Positions 9,350 to 17,509 of a stretch of 64,000 nt of DNA are shown piece by piece (positions within the stretch are counted from its first letter, which is position 1; every line of letters starts with the position of its first letter). The translations under genes were made by a program, and so were the position numbers. The notes beneath the pieces were generated by a model. The model had not been told where the DNA came from. It ran no database searches and saw nothing but the letters and a program-made list of their open reading frames with translations. Origin of the DNA: Gammaproteobacteria bacterium Ga0077554. GTDB taxonomy: Bacteria > Pseudomonadota > Gammaproteobacteria > Ga0077554 > Ga007554. The stretch is taken from positions 1-64,000 of the forward strand of contig LNFF01000032.1 in assembly GCA_001464585.1 (NCBI GenBank), in the 5' to 3' direction.

Positions 9350-9817
9350 ATGAATATCGCGTTCAACCCTATCGGAATTATTAATTCACCATTTGTGAAT
9401 TCCTGTCGTTCACCACGACAAGCACAGATTGAAGGAAAAAAAGGTAGCATAATTCTTAACGAAGAATATTGTGGGGGATTAGTCGGCCTCCAGGATTTTT
9501 CGCATATTATTGTTATCTATTATTTTCACAGGCAGGCCGAAATAAAATTAGAAGTAAAACCTTGCTTCGATCCCCATCAAGAGCACGGCATTTTTGCCAC
9601 TCGGTTTCCCGCACGCCCCAATCATATCGGCATCAGCGTTCTTAGCCTGACATCAATAAAAAGCAATATTCTATATTGCGCAGACGTTGATGTACTGGAT
9701 GGTACGCCGCTATTGGACATCAAACCTTATGTTAAATATTTTGACCAAATTGATAATCCTAAATGTGGCTGGTATGACAACATAGATTGGGCAACAATCA
9801 CGAGGCGAGCTTCTTAA
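9350..9817 (+). CDS. TrmO/TsaA-family tRNA (m6t6A37) methyltransferase-like protein
   Basis: 155 residues carrying the TsaA (UPF0066) domain. Landmarks are the opening FNPIGIINSPF, the SPRQAQIEG motif, GLQDFSHIIVIYYFH, the very conserved GIFATRFPARPNHIGIS, and DVLDGTPLLDIKPYVKYFD. TrmO uses SAM to N6-methylate t6A37 in tRNA-Thr. E. coli TrmO has an extra C-terminal domain (235 residues); this is the short form. AGGAGG lies five bases before the ATG. Composition is clearly more AT-rich than the neighbours, compatible with acquisition. Confidence 0.85.
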   Translation: MNIAFNPIGIINSPFVNSCRSPRQAQIEGKKGSIILNEEYCGGLVGLQDFSHIIVIYYFHRQAEIKLEVKPCFDPHQEHGIFATRFPARPNHIGISVLSLTSIKSNILYCADVDVLDGTPLLDIKPYVKYFDQIDNPKCGWYDNIDWATITRRAS

Positions 9818-9823
9818 GCATAC

Positions 9824-9854
9824 GATCCCCCACTGCGTTCGGGACGACAATAAA
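9824..9854 (-). repeat. Dispersed repeat, TGTC(A/G)TCCCGAAC family
   Basis: Read on the minus strand: TTTATTGTCGTCCCGAACGC followed by AGTGGGGGATC. The same unit occurs at 26661 and 50060 (TTTAYTGTCATCCCGAAC...GAGGGATCTTA). Confidence 0.6.
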
Positions 9855-9882
9855 CGCAGTAAGCTGGGGGGAATAAATAAAG

Positions 9883-9957
9883 AGATTGAACCGTAACGAG
9901 ATCGTAAACAGGTTCCAAGAGGTTGAAGATGTGTGGGAAACTTACGAAATATTCCGC
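9883..9957 (+). repeat. Single-arm copy of the GATTGAACCGTA repeat
   Basis: This stretch begins GATTGAACCGTAACGAGA and ends TTACGAAATATTCCGC. It aligns with the left arm of the large palindrome at 48803-49024 (GATTGAACCGTAGCGAGA ... TCACGAAAATATTCCGC). It lies between trmO and the ksgA stop. Confidence 0.55.
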
Positions 9958-9981
9958 AATCGTCGCACCGTTTCGTCATTT

Positions 9982-10758
9982 TTAGGTTAGAGCGTTGCTA
10001 AGCCTGGCAAACTGTTCGAGTGTCAGTGTTTCGGCACGCAAAGATGGGTCAATCCCCTGCGCACGAATTTGATCTTCGCTTAATAAGCCTTTCAAGGTGT
10101 TGCGCAAGGTTTTCCGCCGTTGCGAAAATGCCTGTTTGACGAGGGCAGCAAAACGGGTGGTGCTGGTCACCTGCACGCGCGGCTCAATATGCGGCACTAA
10201 ACGCACTACCATTGACTCCACTTTTGGGGCAGGTGAAAATGCATCCGGGCCCACTAAAAACAAAGGGTCAACATAGCAGTAATACTGAACCATGACGCTA
10301 AGTCTTCCATAGTCAGGGTCGCCCGGCGTGGCCGCCATGCGCTGCACGACTTCTTTTTGCAGCATGAAATGCATGTCTTGCACGCAACGCACTTTTTCCA
10401 GTACATGAAACAACAGCGGAGTTGAGATGTTGTAAGGTAAATTGCCCACCAGACGCAACGGTCGCCCATCTGTAGCAAGTGACGCAAAATCAAAACGCAG
10501 CACATCGGCGCTGTGGATATGTAACTCACCCAACCCCGCGCACGTCCTTTCCAGTAAGGGTATCAAATCACGATCCAGCTCGATAACATCAAGAGCGCCG
10601 GTTTCTTTCAGCAGATATTGGGTGAGTGCGCCCTTGCCAGGACCAATCTCAACGACATGCTGGCCCGGCTCAGGGCCCACCAGCGAAACAATATGCTGGA
10701 TGACACCCACGTCATGCAAAAAATTCTGGCCGAAACGTTTACGTGCGATATGGGGCAT
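9982..10758 (-). CDS. ksgA: 16S rRNA dimethyladenosine (A1518/A1519) transferase
   Basis: KsgA/RsmA dimethylates two adjacent adenosines near the 3' end of 16S rRNA late in 30S assembly. The family motifs are all present: ARKRFGQNFLHD at the start, VEIGPGKGALTQYLL (SAM motif I), LDVIELDRDL (acidic ribose-binding loop), NLPYNIS (catalytic NLPY) and the C-terminal SQRRKTLRNTLKG. I chose the ATG at 10758 (MPHIARKRF); an ATG at 10770 and a TTG at 10782 are also in frame. The gene follows the MoeA-like and Tim44-like genes on the same strand but is separated by a hairpin. Confidence 0.95.
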   Translation of the reverse strand: MPHIARKRFGQNFLHDVGVIQHIVSLVGPEPGQHVVEIGPGKGALTQYLLKETGALDVIELDRDLIPLLERTCAGLGELHIHSADVLRFDFASLATDGRPLRLVGNLPYNISTPLLFHVLEKVRCVQDMHFMLQKEVVQRMAATPGDPDYGRLSVMVQYYCYVDPLFLVGPDAFSPAPKVESMVVRLVPHIEPRVQVTSTTRFAALVKQAFSQRRKTLRNTLKGLLSEDQIRAQGIDPSLRAETLTLEQFARLSNALT

Positions 10759-10835
10759 AGGAAAAAGCATCAGGCGGGGCAATAGAACACGGTAAATCTG
10801 GCTTACCGCATCAGGTGCGTTAGAACAGGAACTGC

Positions 10836-10887
10836 AACCACAGAGAACACAGTGATTTTCTCTGTGATCCCTGCGTTCTCTGTGGTT
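10836..10887. repeat. Inverted repeat between Tim44-like gene and ksgA
   Basis: Perfect 13-bp arms (AACCACAGAGAAC / GTTCTCTGTGGTT) flank an inner half-palindrome (TTTTCTCTGTG). On the plus strand the right arm is followed by a T-rich tract, while the flanking genes are on the minus strand. CACAGAGAAC palindromes are a typical dispersed intergenic repeat, and its position could attenuate read-through into ksgA. Confidence 0.65.
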
Positions 10888-10918
10888 ATATTTTTTATTC
10901 TAACAACGGTTTGGGCGA

Positions 10919-11944
10919 TTAAGCCTCAATCTGCTGAATACCGTCCAGAAACCAGGTCGGCTGCGCGCTGCGTGTGGGGCGTGTGAAGTGCCACACTTCG
11001 CGTACTGAAGTCACCAGCTTTGCATCGTTGTCATCATCAAGAATACTGTCAGCATCAATTTCACGCATCAGCACGTCAAACAATACAGTGGCTTCAGTGT
11101 CGGCGCCGACTTCGCGCACTTCGAGTAACTCGCATTCTACTTTTAGTAATTCAGTGCGATTCTCCCCGCTACGTGCGCGGATCTGATCTTGCAGTTCGCC
11201 AAATACTTTATCGGTGGTGAACTGGCGCAGGTCGGCCAGATCACCTTCATCCCAGGCGTGTTGCAGGCGGCGGTACGCGGCGGTGGCGCCTTCTACAAAA
11301 CCGGCACTGTCAAACCCTTTGGGAATGACGCCCGGCGTGGGACGAAACGCCTCACCGCTTGATACGGCGTTGGACTCACTGGCGGGGCCTGGCGTTTTGT
11401 TTTTGAAAAGCAAATCAGTTTCAAACCCGGCGCTGCTGCGTTGCTGTTGCGAGACAGGCTTAGCGGTGTCCTCAGCCATGTCGGTGGGTGCGTAGTTGGC
11501 CGTTACAGGCTGTGCGTCGGACATCGCTGCACGCTTTCTCGAAGCAAATATTTTATACAACACAAAGGCGATCAAACCGAAGATCAGCACGTCCATGAAG
11601 TTGATGTTTTCAAACGCGCCGCCAAAGAATAATGCGCCGAGCAAGCCACCCAAAGCCAGCCCACCCAGCATGCCCATCATGCCACCTCGACCTGCCATGG
11701 CAGCGCGCTGACCCGCATTTTGCGTTTGCGCGGCAGATTGCTGCGTGCCGGAAGAATTAGAGTTTGCAGGTGCTGCCTGCTGGCGGTTTTGCGCGGGCTG
11801 ATTAAAGCTGTTTTTGCCGCCAAATGATTTACCGCCGCCCATGCGCTTGGCTTCGGCGACATCCATGACGCCAATGGACAAGACAATGGCAGCAACAAAT
11901 GCCAACATGGAACTGATGAAAATATTTGCGTGTAGTTTTTTCAT
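10919..11944 (-). CDS. Exported/membrane protein with Tim44-like domain
   Basis: 341 residues. A signal-like N-terminus (MKKLHANIFISSMLAFVAAIVL...AEA) is followed by a Gly/Gln/Asn-rich low-complexity linker (about residues 35-85), a Gly-rich membrane segment (MLGGLALGGLLGALFFGG), a second hydrophobic helix (MDVLIFGLIAFVLYKIFA), and a C-terminal Tim44-like fold from about residue 210 (FVEGATAAYRRLQHAWDEGDL ... EVWHFTRPTRSAQPTWFLDGIQ). Bacterial homologues are common in proteobacteria with no settled function. The ATG at 11944 has AGGAG eight bases upstream. It follows the MoeA-like gene by 38 bp and is probably co-transcribed with it. Confidence 0.85.
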   Translation of the reverse strand: MKKLHANIFISSMLAFVAAIVLSIGVMDVAEAKRMGGGKSFGGKNSFNQPAQNRQQAAPANSNSSGTQQSAAQTQNAGQRAAMAGRGGMMGMLGGLALGGLLGALFFGGAFENINFMDVLIFGLIAFVLYKIFASRKRAAMSDAQPVTANYAPTDMAEDTAKPVSQQQRSSAGFETDLLFKNKTPGPASESNAVSSGEAFRPTPGVIPKGFDSAGFVEGATAAYRRLQHAWDEGDLADLRQFTTDKVFGELQDQIRARSGENRTELLKVECELLEVREVGADTEATVLFDVLMREIDADSILDDDNDAKLVTSVREVWHFTRPTRSAQPTWFLDGIQQIEA

Positions 11945-11982
11945 TACTGTATCTCCTGACAAATTCAAGTCTAAATAAAAGA

Positions 11983-12984
11983 TTAACTATCCGCCGGCAA
12001 GGGCACTGCACGCCCCAACACGTGGTTAAGCGCGGCGACGCCAAACAGATTGAAACCGCGCAATGCTTCGGGGGGATGACCCGCGACACAGACCAGCGGC
12101 TTACCTTGTGCAACACCCATGATAAGCGGACGACCCGAACGCATCGGTACACCATCTACCAGCAGTTCGCCCAGCGCCTTCACCAAGTCAGAAATAAAGT
12201 CACGCCCACCCACCGCTGTGCCACCCGAAATCACCAGCATGTCAGCGTCTTGTAACGCTTTACGTGCGGCAACAACAAAACCATCAAAATCGTCTTTCAT
12301 GATACCACAAAACACCGGGGTAGCCCCTGCCTGGGTAATGGCCGCCGCCAGCATGATGGAATTGCTGTCGCGGATCGCGCCGGGGCGCATCGGGGCAGTG
12401 TAGGGAATGACTTCATCGCCCGACGCAAACACGGCCACTTTGGGAACGCGCGCTACCTCCACGCTATCAAGGCCGAGGCTGGCGATGGTGCCCACAGCCA
12501 GTGGATCAAGCACCACACCAGCGCTGAGCACAGTTGCGCCTTTTTTGATGTCGCAGCCCTGCTCTTCAATAAAAAAACGCGGCGGAAAGGGGCGCGTGAC
12601 GGCAAAGCTGTTACCTTGCTGTTTGGCTTCCCATAGGCGCACCACGGCCAACGCGCTGTCACTGACTATGCTGCCAGTGGAAACGCGCCAGCCCTGGCCG
12701 CGCGTCACTGGCGGACACTGGTTGTCGCCGGGCTTGATTTCACCCGCCACCGTGAATGATACGGGGTTGGTTTCGGAAGCCTCAGCAGTGTCGGCGGCAT
12801 TGACGAGGAAACCTTCCACAATCACGCGCGGATAGGGGGGTGAGTCCAACGGCGCCACCACATCGCCATATAAAGTACGACCCAGCGCCTGGGGTAGCGC
12901 GCAACACTCAGCACCCGCTGCACGAAACGGCAGCGCGTCAACAAATTTTTGCTGTGCTTCAACTAACGGTGATGCGTCTGTCAT
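11983..12984 (-). CDS. Divergent MoeA-like molybdopterin-binding protein
   Basis: 333 residues related to MoeA, which inserts molybdenum into molybdopterin. Shared regions are the N-terminal segment ALPQALGRTLYGDVVAPLDSPPYPR, the KVAVFASGDEVI block, RDSNSIMLAAAITQAGATPVFCGIMKDD, and the MoCF-like loop MLVISGGTAVGGRDF. It departs from true MoeA in two ways: the usual S-A-M-D-G active-site stretch reads VIVEGF, and the C-terminal domain IV is missing (the family is about 400 residues). It may therefore bind molybdopterin without canonical activity. It probably heads an operon with the Tim44-like gene. Confidence 0.75.
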   Translation of the reverse strand: MTDASPLVEAQQKFVDALPFRAAGAECCALPQALGRTLYGDVVAPLDSPPYPRVIVEGFLVNAADTAEASETNPVSFTVAGEIKPGDNQCPPVTRGQGWRVSTGSIVSDSALAVVRLWEAKQQGNSFAVTRPFPPRFFIEEQGCDIKKGATVLSAGVVLDPLAVGTIASLGLDSVEVARVPKVAVFASGDEVIPYTAPMRPGAIRDSNSIMLAAAITQAGATPVFCGIMKDDFDGFVVAARKALQDADMLVISGGTAVGGRDFISDLVKALGELLVDGVPMRSGRPLIMGVAQGKPLVCVAGHPPEALRGFNLFGVAALNHVLGRAVPLPADS

Positions 12985-13173
12985 AGTAGCCCTTATTCTG
13001 CATTGGATTGCTTAACAATACCGTAAAGTAATCAATATTGCACGAAACCCGGCGCGAAACACAAAAAAGGGTTCCATTTTTACGATTATAAATGCCTTAT
13101 ACTTAACAAGGGAATTGAAGAGGTTTATCCTATGCTTTCTCAAAATAACCACATAAATGTATGTGTCTATTAG

Positions 13174-13189
13174 TGTGATATAGTTCACA
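13174..13189. promoter_or_regulatory. Perfect CRP/Vfr-type operator
   Basis: TGTGATATAGTTCACA matches the TGTGA-N6-TCACA consensus exactly. It lies 62 bp before the ATG of the lytic transglycosylase gene (13251), a position suited to cAMP-dependent control. The rest of 12985-13250 is AT-rich intergenic DNA with no gene. Confidence 0.65.
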
Positions 13190-13250
13190 TCATTTTTAAT
13201 AAAAATGCGCTATAAAGAGGTTAAGAACAAAACAGGAAATGGAGTTGAGC

Positions 13251-14009
13251 ATGAAGGGTACCTCTATAAATTCGATCAAGATGCGAGGGCAAGGCGAAAA
13301 TGGGCGAAAAAGCGGAGTGTACACGGAGTACATGAGCATTTTGAGCCTGTTTTCAACGCGGCCATCGCAGCTTCAGCGAATTTATAGAGGTGCCCTGAAG
13401 TTCACAGCCGTATGTTTTATGATACTAACCAGCCTATGGATAGGATCAGCGCGTGCTGACCTTTACGCCTATACCGATGAAAATGGCATTCTGAATATCA
13501 CCAATGTGCCCAGCGTTGATTCACGCTATAAATTACTGCGCAAAGAAGATAATGGCCGCACCTGGAAAAGCTCCATTAACGCATTAAAACCAGGGACGCG
13601 GCGCACTCACAAAAAGACCGCTGGCCTGGATAATATTGTGCAGCAGGCGGCTCAAGCCTATAAGGTAGATGCCGCGCTGGTACATGCGGTAATCCACGCG
13701 GAGTCTAGCTTTAACCCCAATGCAGTCTCACCCAAAGGCGCATCGGGTCTGATGCAGTTGATGCCCGCCACCGCCCGCCGCTACGGTGTGCAGGATATTT
13801 TTGATCCAAAGCAGAATGTAGGTGCGGGCGTGCGTTACCTGAAAGACTTGCTGAAGATGTTTGATAACAACCCGCGCCTTGCCTTGGCGGCTTACAATGC
13901 GGGCGAGAACGCAGTCATCCGTTTTGGCGGCATTCCGCCCTATCCCGAAACCACGCAATACGTCAGCAAGGTATTGACCCTGCACACCCGCTATCGTAAA
14001 ACCAGTTAA
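13251..14009 (+). CDS. Lytic transglycosylase (DUF4124 + SLT domain) with in-frame MITE insertion
   Basis: A periplasmic murein-cleaving enzyme. After the leader there is a DUF4124 segment (DLYAYTDENGILNITNVP, residues 70-88), then an SLT goose-lysozyme domain with catalytic Glu151 (HAESSFNP), KGASGLMQLMPATARRYGV and AAYNAGENAV. Codons 2-49 are encoded by a 144-bp insertion (the MITE plus a target duplication). Removing it restores MKFTAVCFMILTSLWIGSARA, a textbook signal peptide preceded by GGAG six bases before the ATG. The insertion length is a multiple of three, so the frame stays open, but the signal sequence is now internal. A CTG at codon 49 could re-initiate. A CRP site lies upstream. 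Confidence 0.85.
   Translation: MKGTSINSIKMRGQGENGRKSGVYTEYMSILSLFSTRPSQLQRIYRGALKFTAVCFMILTSLWIGSARADLYAYTDENGILNITNVPSVDSRYKLLRKEDNGRTWKSSINALKPGTRRTHKKTAGLDNIVQQAAQAYKVDAALVHAVIHAESSFNPNAVSPKGASGLMQLMPATARRYGVQDIFDPKQNVGAGVRYLKDLLKMFDNNPRLALAAYNAGENAVIRFGGIPPYPETTQYVSKVLTLHTRYRKTS
13256..13395. mobile_element. MITE-like element inside the transglycosylase gene
   Basis: About 140 bp bounded by inverted repeats GGGTACCTCTATAAATTCG and (reversed) GGGCACCTCTATAAATTCG (18 of 19 match). TGAA flanks both sides (13252-13255 and 13396-13399), giving a 4-bp target duplication. It has no transposase of its own. The ends match those of the element at 34816-34944 (GGGCACTTCTATAAAT), so both were probably mobilised by the same enzyme. 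Confidence 0.8.
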
Positions 14010-14033
14010 CTCTCCCGCATGTGGAAGAGTCTT

Positions 14034-14534
14034 TCACACATAGCGCACACCCATCACTTCATACGTTACTGCACCCTGCGGGGTTTGCACGATCACTTCC
14101 TCATCCACACCTTTTTTTAACAAGGCGCGCGCCAGCGGTGAATCAATGCTAATACCGCCCTCGTGTAAATCCAGCTCATCCGGCCCGACCAGGCGATACA
14201 CCACCTCATGGCTTTTTACATCTGCCAGATGCACCCAGGCGCCGAAAAAAATGCGGCCTTGATCCTGCGGCGGCTCCCGCACCACCTGTAGATCAGGCAA
14301 ACGCTTTTGCAAATAACGCACACGCCGGTCAATCTCGCGCAATTCTTTCTTGCGATAAATATATTCCGCGTTCTCCGACCGGTCTCCCTCCGCCGCTGCC
14401 GCAGATAACGCTTGCACCACCTCGGCACGCCTTTTCCATAACGCTGCCAGCTCATCAAGTAAGTGCTGGTAACCTGTAGCGGTAATGTAAGGCGCGCTTT
14501 TTGGTTGGGGTGGGCGGTAATGTCCCATTCTCAT
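14034..14534 (-). CDS. greB: Transcription elongation factor GreB
   Basis: GreB rescues backtracked RNA polymerase by stimulating transcript cleavage. Of 166 residues, the N-terminal coiled coil has the basic opening [13 protein letters not shown] and the tip [20 protein letters not shown], in which the acidic residues reach the polymerase active site. The C-terminal FKBP-like domain includes [27 protein letters not shown]. The [19 protein letters not shown] segment favours GreB over GreA. GGAG lies eight bases before the ATG. It converges with the transglycosylase gene. Confidence 0.92.
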   Translation of the reverse strand: MRMGHYRPPQPKSAPYITATGYQHLLDELAALWKRRAEVVQALSAAAAEGDRSENAEYIYRKKELREIDRRVRYLQKRLPDLQVVREPPQDQGRIFFGAWVHLADVKSHEVVYRLVGPDELDLHEGGISIDSPLARALLKKGVDEEVIVQTPQGAVTYEVMGVRYV

Positions 14535-14664
14535 GCTCTAAACTCCGGCTAAAACTCCAGTTGGCTATTGATCAGCCACCTCTTTTCAGGATAATAGAAA
14601 AATTGTATGGCTACAAATATTCATCGTACAATACATATCACTCCATCAAACACCCAGAGACCCC

Positions 14665-15111
14665 ATGAACAACACCACTGCCACCAAAAAATCTCCTTTC
14701 ACCAAACTAATCACCATCTCTTTCGTGCTCGGCTTGGTGGCGCTGAGTGTTTGGATGCTACCGCGCGGTTTCAGCAATGATCTCACGCAAATTGGCAACG
14801 GAAAAAATATCGTGGTACACGTGCATGACCATGATCTGGTGAATAGCGCAGAATTGATGGATAATCTGAACAATATTCGCAATGAATATAAGGGCTTTGT
14901 TGAGTTTGTGGTAGCCGATCTGAAAATAGCGGAAGGCCAGGCCTTTGCCGCAGCTCATAATGTAGAGGCTGTAACGCTGGTATTTTTTGCGCCCGATGGG
15001 AAGCAATTAGGTATCGTGCAGGGCGTGCCTGACCTCAACACGCTTCGCCGCACCTTGAATCAGGCGTTTAATCTGAAAACAGAAAATCAACCCCAAGAGA
15101 TCGTTCCATAA
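14665..15111 (+). CDS. Membrane-anchored thioredoxin-fold protein without CXXC
   Basis: 148 residues. One N-terminal membrane anchor (LITISFVLGLVALSVWML, about residues 15-32) precedes a compact alpha/beta domain: NIVVHVHDHDL, then a helix, EFVVADLKIAEGQAFAAAHNV, TLVFFAPDGKQLGIVQGV, and a final helix. This order resembles a thioredoxin fold, but no CXXC redox pair is present, so disulfide chemistry is unlikely. The product probably faces the periplasm. It converges with the next gene with 5 bp between stops. Confidence 0.65.
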   Translation: MNNTTATKKSPFTKLITISFVLGLVALSVWMLPRGFSNDLTQIGNGKNIVVHVHDHDLVNSAELMDNLNNIRNEYKGFVEFVVADLKIAEGQAFAAAHNVEAVTLVFFAPDGKQLGIVQGVPDLNTLRRTLNQAFNLKTENQPQEIVP

Positions 15112-15116
15112 AAAGA

Positions 15117-15623
15117 TCACTGATACTTTCTCTCTTGATGTTGCAGCCAACCGTCAACATGGGAACCACGCGGATCGCGGTGCGTCCAATGCACCATACC
15201 ACCTTTCTCATTCCATTCATATTCACCATAAAATTGCACAGAATCACCTTCCCGAAGATTATTAATCTTGGGGGCAAGATCAATGTTATGCGCAACCAGG
15301 AGCATGTGGCCTGAAGATAATTTGAGTAAGAATTTTTGATGTCGGCTACCTCTATTGTCATCTGGCAGCAGCTTCGTGACAACGCCTTGGCCAGAAATCT
15401 GCACATTACTTTCATGGCTTGAGAATGCCTTGGCAATGACCGCATCGGACTTATCAGTATGTTGCCCCGAAATCGAGGGCGGCGCTTGATTGACAGCATT
15501 GGATTTACCAACATCTTGCTGTGAAGCTGGAAGCGGCGCCTCATTTACACCCACCTCAGATTGATTATTAAAAACTGTATAGCCAACAAATATAACCACT
15601 GCAACGAGCAATATTTTTTTCAT
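15117..15623 (-). CDS. Exported DUF3465-type protein
   Basis: 168 residues with an N-terminal membrane/signal segment (MKKILLVAVVIFVGYTVF) and a Ser/Ala/Gln-rich linker. The C-terminal beta domain contains GQGVVTKLLPDDNRGSRHQKF, LLVAHNIDLAPK, LREGDSVQFYGEYEWNEKGGMVHWTHRDPRG and DGWLQHQ. That pattern is the DUF3465 family, an OB-like fold of unknown role often found in competence- or nuclease-linked contexts. The linker holds two related short units (SQQDVGKSNAVNQ and SGQHTDKSDAVIA), suggesting internal duplication. Confidence 0.75.
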   Translation of the reverse strand: MKKILLVAVVIFVGYTVFNNQSEVGVNEAPLPASQQDVGKSNAVNQAPPSISGQHTDKSDAVIAKAFSSHESNVQISGQGVVTKLLPDDNRGSRHQKFLLKLSSGHMLLVAHNIDLAPKINNLREGDSVQFYGEYEWNEKGGMVHWTHRDPRGSHVDGWLQHQERKYQ

Positions 15624-15715
15624 GTCCGCACCTTCTAGCCTAAGCCGTGTTTTCCTTTACTTTTAACAAGGCTATCATCAAGCATTGAGAATTGTGGGTT
15701 GATTGAGCCAGTCAA

Positions 15716-16345
15716 CTAAATCTTCGCCACTAAATATACACCAACAGCAATCATTACACTGCCAGCGGCAATGTGTATTGCTTGGTTTGCCTTAGGGTTA
15801 ATCAGCAAGCCTACCCTGCCCGCCAGGTATGCGTAACCAAGCTTCACACCACCTACAGCTACTATGGCGATTGCTATAATGATGCCTGTGTCAAAATAAG
15901 ATATTGCGGATAAATCAAGAAAAGCAGGGAAGAAACCCAAATAGAACAAGATTGCTTTTTGATCGCCTAATGTAATAAATAATCCAGCCAGGAAGCTGGA
16001 CAGCAAAGAAGGCTCTATCATCTCCTCAGCCTTCACGGCCTTTGACCTTGACCTCCATACCTGTATTCCCAGCCAAATAAGATAAGCGCCACCAAGGTAT
16101 TTCACTAGAAAAAACAGGCTACCCATTGAATCAGCAAGAACCGCTAAACCCAAAATAGCCAGCAATATGAAAAAAATGTCGCCAACCACTATTCCCATGG
16201 TTGTAAAAACACCATGAATAAATCCATACGCGGCTGATCTTGTCGATACAGCCAAAACACTAACGCTGGGAATAAAGGCCAACACGACCATGGCGCCGAA
16301 CAATGCGGCCATACCGCTAAATGTCATGCTGCTTTGCATCAGCAC
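15716..16345 (-). CDS. LysE/RhtB-family amino-acid exporter
   Basis: 209 residues with six predicted membrane helices and the LysE pattern. The N-terminal helix reads FGAMVVLAFIPSVSVLAVSTRSAAYGFIHGVFTTMGIVVGD, and YLGGAYLIWLGIQVWRS follows near residue 90. The family usually has an initial G-P-x-x-x motif, here IPSVSVLAV. Such permeases export amino acids or their analogues; the substrate cannot be read from sequence. A terminator for the upstream gene lies just before it. Confidence 0.85.
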   Translation of the reverse strand: MLMQSSMTFSGMAALFGAMVVLAFIPSVSVLAVSTRSAAYGFIHGVFTTMGIVVGDIFFILLAILGLAVLADSMGSLFFLVKYLGGAYLIWLGIQVWRSRSKAVKAEEMIEPSLLSSFLAGLFITLGDQKAILFYLGFFPAFLDLSAISYFDTGIIIAIAIVAVGGVKLGYAYLAGRVGLLINPKANQAIHIAAGSVMIAVGVYLVAKI

Positions 16346-16371
16346 TCCAATCTACCCGACTTTTTTTGCGC

Positions 16372-16403
16372 AAAAAAAGAGGCAAGCCACTAAAGCTTGC
16401 CTC
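16372..16403 (-). terminator. Rho-independent terminator
   Basis: On the minus strand: GAGGCAAGC, a 7-base loop, GCTTGCCTC, then seven T. It lies downstream of the Gly-zipper gene at 16436-16798 and ends that transcript before the LysE-type gene. Confidence 0.9.
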
Positions 16404-16435
16404 TCTATGATGTCGCCTTTTAAAAGGACACGCTA

Positions 16436-16798
16436 TCAATCGTCATCATGATCCCGATGTTTATGTCCGTGCTTGTTTTTGTGTTTATGCTTATGTTTGT
16501 GCTGACCGCGATGTAAGCCACGGTCATGATGGCTATGGTCGTTATCATGCACAACCACAGCTTCTTTGTTAGATGAGTGCTTGCGAGTAGCGATTGCCGT
16601 GCCTGCAGCAGCGCCGATAGCACTGCCGACAATCGCACCATTGCGGTCCCCTGCAGCGGAACCGACTGCAGCACCCAGGCCACCGCCCAGCGCACCGCCG
16701 ATTACAGCATTGCCATCAACATCACCTGCGTAAGCGGGCACGCTCAAGAACAGGGGGGTGGCGAATGCCACGGTTACGGCTAATATAATATGTTTCAT
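16436..16798 (-). CDS. Glycine-zipper protein with His/Lys-rich tail
   Basis: 120 residues. A signal peptide (MKHIILAVTVAFATPLFLSVPAYA) is followed by a Gly-zipper membrane hairpin (GGALGGGLGAAVGSAAGDRNGAIVGSAIGAAAG is the region, residues about 34-66). The tail carries many histidines alternating with Lys/Asp (residues about 85-120), a plausible metal-binding surface. The role is likely structural or in envelope stress; the exact function is unknown. It is followed by a strong terminator, so probably monocistronic. Confidence 0.8.
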   Translation of the reverse strand: MKHIILAVTVAFATPLFLSVPAYAGDVDGNAVIGGALGGGLGAAVGSAAGDRNGAIVGSAIGAAAGTAIATRKHSSNKEAVVVHDNDHSHHDRGLHRGQHKHKHKHKNKHGHKHRDHDDD

Positions 16799-16849
16799 AG
16801 AGTCTCCCTTTGCATGGTTAGGAGCGTGCGCAACCAGCCCGAGGGATGA

Positions 16850-17509
16850 TTATTCACTGCTCATGTATATATTACCATAATAACTGGTTGCTTTCTGCCC
16901 AGAATTATCGGTATCCACCATCAGGGCGACAGCATCTATACTTTCGACATCTTTGCCAAAATATCGTTTTAAATCATCGCGCAAGTTGCGCTTATGCGTT
17001 ACCCAGGCGCCCACCTTGCTGTCGCCTGAATCCACGGCCACCATCACCACGTTTTCTGTATAGGCATTTGGCCAGGTGGCATTGGACGCACGTTCGGTGC
17101 TTGACCATACATAATTTACTGCTTCAGCTTTCCAGAATTTCAGCCCACCTGACATCACCACGTATAAGCGCGCCGGGTAGTCATCACCTTTTTTGGTGGT
17201 TTCATCCAGCCCTTTAAGAGTGCTATCAATCTTCCATGCCCAGTTTAGATAAGGCGTTTTGGTGAGGTCGATAATCATTCTTTTATGCAACGCGGACGCC
17301 GACGCGGCACTGCGCACCAGCAAGGCGCGTCCACCCTTTTTTCCGGGCGTGAATGCGTATTCTGTTTTGCCATTAAATACTTGCTCTTCCCAGCCGGTTT
17401 TATCACCCGCCGTAAAGTTACCCAACATCAGGGTGACGGGGGCGGCATTGACGCTGGTGAATGTACACCATAAACAGGCGGCGGCTACTATTAGGTATTT
17501 TTTATTCAC
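16850..17509 (-). CDS. Exported DUF3047-family protein
   Basis: 219 residues with a signal peptide (MNKKYLIVAAACLWCTFTSVNAAP). The DUF3047 pattern is evident: a lectin-like strand YLNWAWKID, then KKGDDYPARLYVVMSGG, LKFWKAEAVNYVWSS, and KRNLRDDLKRYFGKDVESIDAVALMVDTDNSGQKATSYYGNIY at the end. The family is periplasmic and of unknown function. Its start overlaps the nitroreductase stop by four bases, so the two are co-translated. Confidence 0.85.
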   Translation of the reverse strand: MNKKYLIVAAACLWCTFTSVNAAPVTLMLGNFTAGDKTGWEEQVFNGKTEYAFTPGKKGGRALLVRSAASASALHKRMIIDLTKTPYLNWAWKIDSTLKGLDETTKKGDDYPARLYVVMSGGLKFWKAEAVNYVWSSTERASNATWPNAYTENVVMVAVDSGDSKVGAWVTHKRNLRDDLKRYFGKDVESIDAVALMVDTDNSGQKATSYYGNIYMSSE

